Positions 1 through 9,184 of a stretch of 64,000 nt of DNA are shown one piece after another. The notes beneath the pieces are model-generated. The model was not told where the DNA came from and did no database searches. It saw nothing but the letters and a program-made list of their open reading frames with translations. The position numbers were made by a program, and so were the translations under genes. Every line of letters starts with the position of its first letter. The stretch's first letter is position 1. The stretch comes from Meloidogyne chitwoodi (lineage: Eukaryota > Nematoda > Chromadorea > Rhabditida > Meloidogynidae), in contig JACZZP010000010.1 of the NCBI GenBank assembly GCA_015183035.1, positions 806,001-870,000 on the forward strand, in the 5' to 3' direction.

Positions 1-3000
1 AATTGCAAATATAGGTCAATATCTTAATCAATTTGCAAGTGCAACAAGAAGACATGTAATTAAAAGAAATATAATAATTTAAATTAAATTTTCATATCCT
101 AGCTTGAATTATATCGAGATAAACGTCGTCGTTCACGTGCTACAAGTTCTGGTGGCTCACCTAGCAGCGAAGAAGAAATTAAAGATTCGTCCGTGGAGTT
201 TATGTCACTTGGCTTATTAATAGCTTTTTTGTTTTATGTTTGTATGGGGGCCTTCCTTTTGCCTCTATTGAATGGCGAGGTTAATTATATATTTTTAGAC
301 AAATTTATTGGATTTCTTTAATTAAAAACTTATTTTGGAAGTAATATATAAGTTTATATAATTCTGATTAAGTTGGACTTCTTCAATGGAATATATTTTA
401 ACTTTCTCTGTTTGACAGCCATCGACTTCGGTCAACTAGTTCCTTCAAGGTTTGTTTATCGTTAGACTATTTTAGAATTTAGCAAATTGGTTAACCAAAA
501 CATATATAATTTTAAAATTTAAGATGGGCCTTTTTGCCAATAACCTTCCTTTATGTATGTACTGGACTTGCAATTACAACGATAGCTATTGAAATTGGTT
601 CTGAATATCTGAAAAAACTTCATCACTTTGGCAAACGTATGAAGAATGTGGCACAGACAAGGATTTGGTTTGGTGGTAAAACGTGAGTTATATTTTATTA
701 TTATTTTAATTAAAAAGGATTAATTTAATTAATTTATTGGTGGTAAAAAAAGGTTAGAATGATTACTTTTGTGCCAGTATACGCTAATTATTTGAGTTTA
801 AAAATATATAAAAGTTAATGAGAATAATAAAGTCTCTATCGACGTGATGAAGTTGTGCTACGTCCATACTGTTGTGTATTATGATGAGATGGAGATACAT
901 TTATTGGTAGAGGAGAAGCAATTGCACCTGTCTGTGAACCTTGACGATGCTGTCGACCACCACCAATTTCTTGTTGTTTTAGCAATGCCGGTGAAGAAAC
1001 GAAAGTTTTGCATTGCGGACATAATACTTCTTGGCAAGAAAAATGAGACTTACATCTAAAAATTGTTGAAATAATTTTATTTTCAAATAGTTTTGACTTT
1101 ACTTTGTACAAGTGTGTGATGTTTGAAGCGCTGAAAAGCTGCCAAGATTTTGTATAAGCTGTGCAAAACGATCCATCATTGCTCCTTTTGCCCGAGTTGA
1201 AAGACATTCATCTGTTATATAAATATATTTATATTATAATAAAGAATTACATGTTTGTTGTTGAGTCATTTCCACAATGTCTTCAGCTCTTTGTACCATT
1301 TGTAAGCATTGTTCAAGCAATTCTTGAAGTCGACATCGATCAAGTAATGAAAGTCTTACGAATATGCTTAGCTGTGTTTGAGAATTAAGCAATAATGTGG
1401 CACACTTCCGCAACAAACCATGAGATTCTAATTTACAAGCTGCCATCAATATTGGAGCTATATTTGATTCTGTTAAATATTTATATATTTTTTAATCATA
1501 AAAATCTTCAAATTTCTACCAGTTATTTTTAATTGTGGTGGGTATATGGCCATTAAAAAATATTTTAGTTCTTCATTCGAGCACGGACAATAAATCAATT
1601 CATCGTCACCAATTCCTATTCCATTGTGAAATCTCTCCTGGAAAATTGTAGACCAAGCGGCAACATAATCTAAAGAAAAATAAATATAATAATAATGGAA
1701 AGTGTTGAGTGATTTACATGGATTAACGTGATAGGCTCTTCCAGTCTTTGCACGGACAGAGACGAAATTAAGATCGCTAGGGCTCAACATGTGTTCCATG
1801 TCAAATGGAGGTTCAGGCAATTCCTTAAATAATTTTTAGAATTCTAAAATTAATTTATAATTTACTTCTGGTGGTGGTGAGCCATGCATTCTCTCAAGAA
1901 GAAATACTTTTACACGATCTGAAAGGCTGGAGTATCGAGGTCCGCTCAAGTCAAGTTTGTGAGTATTTGGGCGAAGCTCTTTAAGTAGAAGTGCCAAAAG
2001 TCGATTAAGTTGGAAACGGTCAGCAAGCCAGAGTTTTTCGAGGAAGGGCATTTTGTTGGTTATGAGAAAACATTCACAACGGTGCAAAAGACCATCCATC
2101 TGCAAAAAAATTTTCTTTCTAATTTTGAAAAATGAATCAACTTGGTAGTCAAAAGCGATTGGTAGAAGTATGTGAACTGTTTGATCGTCCACTTCTTTGT
2201 AAGTTGGATGTATTGCAGAAAGTACTTCAAGCACATGATCATATTGAACGTTTGCCAAAATTAGTTCCCTGTCAGGGCATTCAACGCACCATGAGCGTAA
2301 AACTGGTGACCAAACCTTTTAATTGAAATTTTAATTAAAACATGACACATAAAATTACCGAAACATAATGTTCATCAACATATAATCGTTTCCCTTCAAC
2401 CAATAGTGGGCGTGTTCGTTGACCGTCCGGCCGTGTAAATTCTATGAAGAGATCGAGTGGAGAGGAAATTTGAGTTGGGATGTTATTCTGGGAACCTCCA
2501 GCAACTAAACGACCAATTCCACCTGAAGGTGAATCAGGGCATAAGGAGGGAAGATGAGAAGGTACCACACTTATGGGTATTGGAGAAAAGGTTTGACCGA
2601 ATTGTGAAGAGATGCCGTTGTTATTCGAAAGATTCTGCTGGGTGAATTGTTGATGAAAATGTGAAGAAACACCATCAGATGAAACACAATCCTGCAAATA
2701 ATTATTGTCTCCCATCTTCGTTAATTAAAATTATATCATAAATTTAACTGAAAATAAATAATTAAATAAATAAAAATTATTTAAAATATAAACTAAACAA
2801 TTATATATTTAAATGGAATCAGTAAACAAAAATATCCGAAAACTAAAAAATATTTGTTTTCTATTGCCATTAAGCATATAAAAGTATATATAGTCTGCAA
2901 TAAAGGCAAACAGACTAAAGCGACTTCCTCGTTTGTGTGCTTACATTATAACAATCAATAAGGAATGCCGTCCTTTTAGCTGGCACAAAAAATAGAAAAA

Positions 3001-4826
3001 TTTATATTTAGAAAATGTTTTATAGTAAATTAAAGTAAAAATAATTGAATAAAGTATCTGGAAATATGTTTTCAAATCAAACTATTAAAATTTTTGAATA
3101 ATTAACTTTATATTATAGATTGAAAGTGAAAGATTTATTACATGCTGTTGGCAAAAAATGCGGTATTGACCCAGCGGAGATTGACAAACTTGATCTTGAA
3201 AATGTTATTGAAAGGGCAGTGGCACTCAGTGTATGTTTTCAAAGGAAAACAAATTAATAAAAAACAAATATTAAAATTAATATAATTAAAATTTTAATTT
3301 AAGGAAGGTAGAGAACCTCCAGTAGACACAAATGAAGAACCTCCACCACCAAAAGAGCCTCAACCACCTGAAGAAAAGCCATTACTTAAAGATGATAGAG
3401 ATGAAGAGCCACCTAGATCACGTACTCCACCTTTTAAGAGAGCGGCTGAAAGGGTTATAAGTGTTCCAATAGCTGAACAGACAAAACCTATTGGTGATGC
3501 CAATGTTAATCAGGAAACTGGCAGTAGAAATCTGGTTTGTCCGTATGAAAAATTAAATTAATATTGAAAGAGTGTTAGTAATAATTTTAGTTTTTCAAGG
3601 AAAATTGATGATTTTTAACAATATTTTAGAAAAAACAAAACTAAGAAATATAGTACGCTTAAAATTCACAATGTCTTAAAACTTCATTTATTTTTAGCGT
3701 TTGGATCTCTGTGAATTTGTAGCAATAGATATGGATCTACCTGACGGTCCTATTGAAGAAGCACTGACTTGGATGGAACCACCAAAATTAGTAATGGTTT
3801 AAAAATATATAAATAAGACTAAATAGTACGATATACAGTAGTTAACATTTCGAAATTTTAGCACAAAATATATTATAAAATGTCACAGATAATGCACTCA
3901 GAGCATGAACTTGTTGGCATTGATCCAGCTATAGCTTCACCAACTGATTTAGGAGCCTTTGGACCACCACACGTAATTGTGGACGAAGATGAGCGTATAA
4001 TTGATTTAGAACCAAGAAAATTTAAAGAAAAAAAAGAGAAATATGGAAGAGATGCCAAGCGACTCTATGAGACTTATCAAGAAGAATGGGAAAGATTAGT
4101 TAGTTAAAAAGAAATTTTATTTGTATGATTTTTTATATTGTAGGAACGACTTTCTGATCGCCGACTGGGCCCCCGTCGGAAATCAGTTTTAGTGATAAAT
4201 TAATTTAAAATTCTTTTGATATATTTTAGGTACTTGCATTAAATGCGATGGCATCTGGAACAGGTGGTAGGGCAAGAGAATCATCCCTTGAAGGAAGCAC
4301 TTCCACAGCAAGAGACAGTCCAGTTGGTGTCAGACGAACTCCTCAAACTAGTCCTCTCACATCACGATTGGCTAAAGACACAACTCTTAGCCCACCTGAA
4401 TTAAGAAAACAAATAGTTCCTCCACAAGAGACGAAAATAGCAACACCACCAACAAGATTAAAGTCACCTACTCCATCGAAGGCAGCTGTAACTCCAAAGG
4501 TTCTTATTCTTTTATTTTTGATTCAAATACCTATAAGACAATATTTTATTTAGGTTTTACGCCCCCCTATAAGAGAAAATATAGAAAGACGTTCATCATC
4601 CCCAAGAAAGTTAGATATGACAAGATTCTCAAAATTTGGAGAAATGGTAACAAAGCCAGATGTACCTGGTCTCGAGGAACGGTTATTGGAGCGTCGTAAA
4701 AGTCGAATGTCCAATGACATTATTTTCTCTCCAGAAAGGACAAGGGCAAGTTTGACTGGAAGTGATACATCTCAACCACATTCTGCTGCTACATCTGTCG
4801 TTGCTGGAGAAACAACAAAGCCATAA
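1..4826 (+). CDS. Two-pore domain K+ channel, TWK family (5' end outside window)
   Basis: Two-pore K+ channels carry background K+ current across the plasma membrane. Visible exons encode a cytoplasmic loop (ending RRRSRATSSG), a membrane segment (FMSLGLLIAFLFYVCMGAF), the second pore loop with filter-like LTAIDFGQLVP, and a last membrane segment (ITFLYVCTGLAITTIAIEIG) followed by the nematode TWK-like IWFGGKT. The exon ends at 682 in phase 2 (GGT AAA AC) and joins the exon at 3119 (A TTG AAA GTG AAA) in frame, giving GGKTLKVKDLLHAVGKK, so the later exons belong to the same gene. These encode a long Pro/Ser/Thr-rich tail with SPT, RSRTPP and RRKS sites, likely phosphorylated. Stop TAA at 4824-4826. 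The start and first pore lie upstream of the window. The filter shows Asp where Gly is usual. The large intron 683-3118 contains an antisense gene. Family call is strong; subfamily unassigned. Confidence 0.85.
683..3118 (+). other. Large TWK intron hosting an antisense gene
   Basis: The donor is GTGAGT at 683 and the acceptor TATTATAG ends at 3118. At 2436 bp it is far longer than the 40-250 bp introns of the rest of this gene. Apart from the BTB gene it holds AT-rich sequence; 2716-3110 would be the BTB gene's promoter region. Confidence 0.75.
836..2715 (-). CDS. Double BTB/POZ domain protein nested in TWK intron
   Basis: BTB domains mediate dimerisation and often recruit Cullin-3 ligases, but no function is known for this protein. 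The start is the ATG at 2713-2715 (MGDNNYLQD) after an AT-rich stretch. A Ser/Gln/Asn-rich N-terminus leads into a first BTB fold (RLYVDEHYVS, then WSPVLRSWCVECPDRELIL, YDHVLEVLSAIHP and KLWLADRFQLNRLL). A second BTB-like unit follows (DYVAAWSTIFQERF, EELKYFLMAIYPP, ILMAACKLESHGLLRKC). Then come a Leu/Gln-rich helix and a basic, Ser/Gly-rich tail with a CPQC pair. Stop TAG at 836-838. At least five exons with short introns. It lies wholly within one intron of the TWK channel on the opposite strand, so the two transcripts would be antisense as pre-mRNA. BTB call good; exact exon ends approximate. Confidence 0.72.
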
Positions 4827-5130
4827 AAATAAGTTTATACAAAATCAAGAATTCCATTGAATATTATTCGCTTTGCGAAGATTGTTGAATGTTTTTATTT
4901 CCATCTTATCATAAAACTTTGTTTTTGTAAATATAAACCTTTTAGTTAATGTATTTATTATGCTCATACTATAAACAAATTATGTTTAAACAAATAAATT
5001 AATTAATAAATTCTTTGTACCAGAAAATAGTAAAAACATTTAAAAAAGAATAATTGAGAATATTTAAAATAAATAATATATAATTATACATTTTAGTTAA
5101 GTATAACTATTCAAAACATTTTTATGAGGC
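4827..5130. other. Short intergenic between convergent TWK and collagen genes
   Basis: AT-rich 3' flanks of both genes. It contains AATAAA-like polyadenylation signals (for example AAATAAATTAATTAATAAA near 4990). No gene is seen. Confidence 0.6.
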
Positions 5131-6713
5131 TTAATATCCAGGCGCGGTGCGAGGGACGGGGCAATGCGAACATCCTCCTGGCAGTCCGTGTTCACCTTGC
5201 TGTCCTTTTTTGCCTGCTTAAATTAAGAAAAGTAACTTATGTTGTTTAGAAGTTGTAAATAACTAAATATTAATTCGATAAACTCACGTTCTCCAACTCT
5301 TCCCGGAGGTCCAACCGGTCCTCGATCACCTGAAAAGGAAAATTTAAATTAAAATATTTGATTTCTCTAAAATAACCTGGTGAGCCTTTTGGTCCAGGTT
5401 GGCCAGAATGACCAGGTATTCCCGATGTTCCTTTTTCTCCGGACGGTCCTTTAGGTCCAGGAGGACCGGGTGGTCCTACAGCTCCTTGCTCTTCAATTTG
5501 CAAGCCAGGCTGTCCTGAATATTTTTGGTAAATTAGAAATAATTAATTCGGCACCTGGCACTCCTTTTCGTCCTGGAATTCCCGGAGCTCCCTGAAATAT
5601 TGATTCTTAAAATTAAAATGTAAAAAAGAAACCGGCGGCCCAGGTGGACCACTTAGCCCAGGTGGACCTCTATTTCCTCCATCAGCTTCGAGTCCAGGTT
5701 GACCTAAGTAAATATATGTAAAAGAAAATTTAAAATTTTTTATATTTTTAATAAAAATATTCTTAATTTCTTAATTATACCTGGCTCGCCTGGTCTACCC
5801 TTTTCGCCAGGAGAGCCTCTTGGACCAATTTGACCAGGCGGACATTCTATACAAAAGTCTCTTGGTTTTGACTCCCCAATTGCTTCTTGGCCAGGCTGAC
5901 CATCCGCGCCTGGAAGTCCGTCAACGCCATCCTACATTTAATTTATTTTTTGGACTGAACATTTTAACCTTTCCGTCTGATCCTGGTTCTCCAGGTTCAC
6001 CTGGGAAAATTTTAAAGAAAAGGGAAAGGGTTAACTAATCAGTATAATAAGTCTCTCACCATGTGCACCATAGGAACATCCACCTAAAAATAAATTCAAA
6101 TATCTTATCAAAAAATTCTAACATTTCTGTCCAATTAGTTGAGCACCATACAGTAACTCTGTTGCATTTTCGGAAGATGGAGGTGATAAAGGTTCAGAGG
6201 CAAGCGCAGCTTCAACTGGAAAGTATCCTGCCCTTGTCATCCTTTTATTTTGTTGTAAATCTTTATTGAATGGCCTATTTTGTATTGTTCTGCTTAACTC
6301 CTTCCAAAGGCTATTAGAACGATACTAAATATTTTTTAAGATTCTATCATCAAATTTTTCAACCTTGCAATAATCGGATTCGCTTTCGAGTACTGACTGG
6401 ATATGTTGAAGATAAGTGTAAATAAAAGGAATACTAAGCACACAGAAAATGGCAGAGAGAACAGAAATGCTTAAGACATGGTTATATATATTTATGTGAT
6501 TTTATCATTAGTAGTTATAAATATGTAAATGCTTATTAAAATATACTTTGTTATGCTCATACTACAATAATATTAGATAAAAAAATTAAAAAACCTGGTC
6601 GCTAGAATCGCCATTTTTTTAAGAGATTCACATTGTTCTAACAAATTCAGCTTTCTTTGTAGTTTTAGTCGTTTTTCTTCGGTTGTACTATTATTTTCTA
6701 AACATTCATGCAT
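5131..6713 (-). CDS. Cuticle collagen
   Basis: A secreted structural protein of the nematode cuticle. The start is the ATG at 6711-6713 ([19 protein letters not shown]), giving a basic N-terminal segment. An intron with donor GTTTTT and acceptor CTTAAG joins AILAT to the hydrophobic anchor [18 protein letters not shown], followed by [18 protein letters not shown], the typical non-collagenous N-terminus. Gly-X-Y blocks follow, separated by short breaks with Cys: [60 protein letters not shown]. The C-terminus is [18 protein letters not shown], with a Cys pair for inter-chain bonding. About eight short introns divide the triple helix. The exon count is unusually high for such a collagen and boundaries are approximate. 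No close partner gene; it converges with the TWK gene, leaving about 300 bp between stops. Confidence 0.85.
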
Positions 6714-7604
6714 TGATAACTTTATCACTCTCTAATTACACAAAATTAATTTAAAAATCCGATAATTAAATATCGATAATAATCACTCAATGAAGGTTAT
6801 ATTTAAGTTTTATTAAAAATTACAAAGAATTAGATGAAAATGAAAATTTTTATTTCTATAATCAAAAAATATTTTATTAAAGAAGAACAAAAAAAGAATA
6901 AAAGAGATATAATCGTTTTTTATCCAGAAGTGTACGTAAGGAAATCGAAGTTGCGCAAGGCGTCTAATAAATAGTACGGAGTAAGAACGGGATTAAAGAA
7001 ATTATAGAAAATGATTTCATGCGGAGATATTCATTTTTTAATAAAAAATTATTTAGGTTATATAAATATTAGAGAAGTAGTTTCGATAGGTTTGTATGAC
7101 CTATAAATAGTTTGGAAGAACCGCCAGAGAACCAGATTTTTTTTGATAAAATTTTAGCATCAATACAACAAAAGGAAGCAACAAAAAATATTTTTATAAA
7201 TACAACTGGCTATAAAACATAAAAATCGATGTTAGAATAAGCCATAAAGCTAAATAAAAGAAGGAAATCAACGCTTCCTTCTTCGTTGAGTTAGCCAACG
7301 TTTATCTTTATAATAGCTTAATCTCACAGATTTAGCCCTTGTATTGGATAAATAAAAACTTCGGGATTCTTTTTCTGGGAAATAAATATAATTTTACTAC
7401 AAAATTAGAATATTTATTTTTATCTTTCTAGCAATTTTAAGCTAATACCTACATTTATTATTTTCTTCTAATTAAATATTATGTATTAAGTGAAGACTTT
7501 TAAATTTTTAATTTAAAAAGTAAAAAAGATTATTTAATTACATACTCAATAAATTAATAAAAAATAATAATTAGGTAATAGCTCCTCTGGGCAATTCTCT
7601 CGAA
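6714..7604. other. Collagen upstream region, no gene seen
   Basis: AT-rich sequence upstream of the collagen gene. No convincing open frame, tRNA or repeat pair was found before the MITE at 7613. Confidence 0.5.
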
Positions 7605-7612
7605 CGTAAAAC

Positions 7613-8634
7613 TAGAGTTACACGAGACCGAGAGTCTCGCCGAGACCGGACCGAGAGTCTCGCCCATTTTCCAATCTCGGTCTCGGTTTTACCCGGTCTC
7701 GGTCTCGGTACCGAGACCGAGAATCTCGACGCTCAGTCTCGCCGAGACCGAGACCAAACATACACCCCTAATGATTGACTTTTTTTTATTATTATTGAAG
7801 CAAAATTTTTAAATTTTCACTATTTGACATAGTGTTTTTCATCAACTCTTTTTCTCTATATCCATATAATCATCACTCTTTAACTATAGCATTAATAAAG
7901 TTAACTTCTTTAACCCTCCTGTAGGAGAGAAGAGAAGAATAAGGAAAGAAGATTTATCTATATTTTAATTTAACTAGTAATTCAAGCGTGGTTTAGTTGT
8001 TAAAATGATAGACTATAACTAAACTGGATAGAGGTTCGATTCCTTTTAATGTACAGATATTAGTAAATTAATAAAATTAAATTTTCGACTGCAGCGCAAA
8101 AAAGGTTAATTTTTGGCAACTAGAGAATAAAAACTTTTTTAAATTTTCGCCTGCGGCGCTGAATATAGCATTAATCTTTAAAAATTAACGAAAATTCGAT
8201 CTGATACATCCATCAACCAAGGACATCCCTCATATAAATGCACCTGCAATAAAGGCAAAAAATAATTTTTTAATTAGTTTTATTTAATATAAGCTTTTTA
8301 ACTGGCGGTAAACCGTAATTTTCAATAATAGCCTACTGTATACTTGTTCTAACAATCCGTTAACCGGAGGGACAGGTTATTAACCGGTCTTGATATACCC
8401 TAAATATATAAAGGAGAAGAGTAAAAGATACATATTTAATAAATTTGATATAATATTTTGAAAATTAATAGATATTAATGTAGATTTTAATATTTTTAGA
8501 AAGTCTCGGTTAGTCTCGGATCTCGGTATCGGTCTCGGGCCAAAATTTGGGTATCGGTCTCGATCTCGGTTTTGTCAGTCTCGGTCAATCTCGGTATCGG
8601 TTTTTCCCAAAAGTCTCGGTCTCGTGTAACTCTA
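7613..8634. mobile_element. MITE A, 8-bp TSD, GAGACCGAG-rich terminal inverted repeats
   Basis: The 1022 bp element starts TAGAGTTACACGAGACC and ends with its inverted counterpart CTCGTGTAACTCTA. It is flanked by a perfect 8-bp direct repeat CGTAAAAC (7605-7612 and 8635-8642). Both ends are built of reiterated GAGACCGAGA/TCTCGGTCTC units, but the two arms (7613-7755 and about 8495-8634) differ in detail. It contains a tRNA-like A/B-box module and a GC palindrome (CGCCTGCGGCGC). It has no coding capacity. The 8-bp duplication suits hAT-like elements; that superfamily is inferred. Confidence 0.85.
7986..8050 (+). other. tRNA-like pol III promoter module in MITE A
   Basis: An A-box-like TGGTTTAGTTGTTAAAATG is followed 30 bp later by a perfect B-box GGTTCGATTCC (8033-8043). 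Acceptor-stem pairing is not apparent, so this looks like a tRNA-derived relic or SINE head rather than a working tRNA. Confidence 0.55.
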
Positions 8635-9003
8635 CGTAAAACTAAATATTGATCAACCAATTCTATTAAAATACCAATTTCTTAAATATTTTGTCCATAA
8701 AAGTCTATACAATTAAGAAAAGTCCAATTAATGATTGTTGTTCTCTATCAAGTTCGGCACTTTCTGCTAGAGTTACTCGAGACCGAGACTTTTGGGAAAA
8801 ACCGATACCGAGATTGACCGAGACTGACAAAACCGAGATCGAGACCGATACCCAAATTTTGGCCCGAGACCGATACCGAGATCCGAGACTAACCGAGACT
8901 TTCAAAAATATTAAAATCTACATTATTATCTATTAATTTTCAAAATATTATATCAATTTTATTAAATATTAATTTAATTAATTAGTTACTAATATCTGTA
9001 CAT

Positions 9004-9071
9004 TATAAAGGAATCGAACCTCCATCCAGTTTAGAGTTATAGTCTAGCATTTTAACAACTAAACCACGCTT
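9004..9071 (-). other. tRNA-like pol III promoter module in MITE B
   Basis: Inverted copy of the module in MITE A. The B-box reads GGAATCGAACC on the plus strand (9010-9020) and the A-box lies near 9050-9068. Confidence 0.55.
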
Positions 9072-9184
9072 GAATAGAAAAATTAAAATCTAGATAAATC
9101 TTCTTTCCATATTCTCTTCTTTCCTACAAGAGGGTTAAAGAAGTTAAATTATTAATGCTATAGTTAAAGAGTGATGAGTGTATG

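Noticed and set aside
3873..4107. Separate gene beginning MSQIMHSEHEL
   Set aside because: It is an internal exon of the TWK tail; the preceding exon joins it at a proper GT-AG intron.
7986..8050. Functional tRNA gene
   Set aside because: A/B boxes are present, but no acceptor-stem pairing or clear anticodon loop could be built.
8691..8936. Frames rich in RDRDRY and SVSVSLG
   Set aside because: They are translations of the GAGACCGAGA repeats of the MITE arms.
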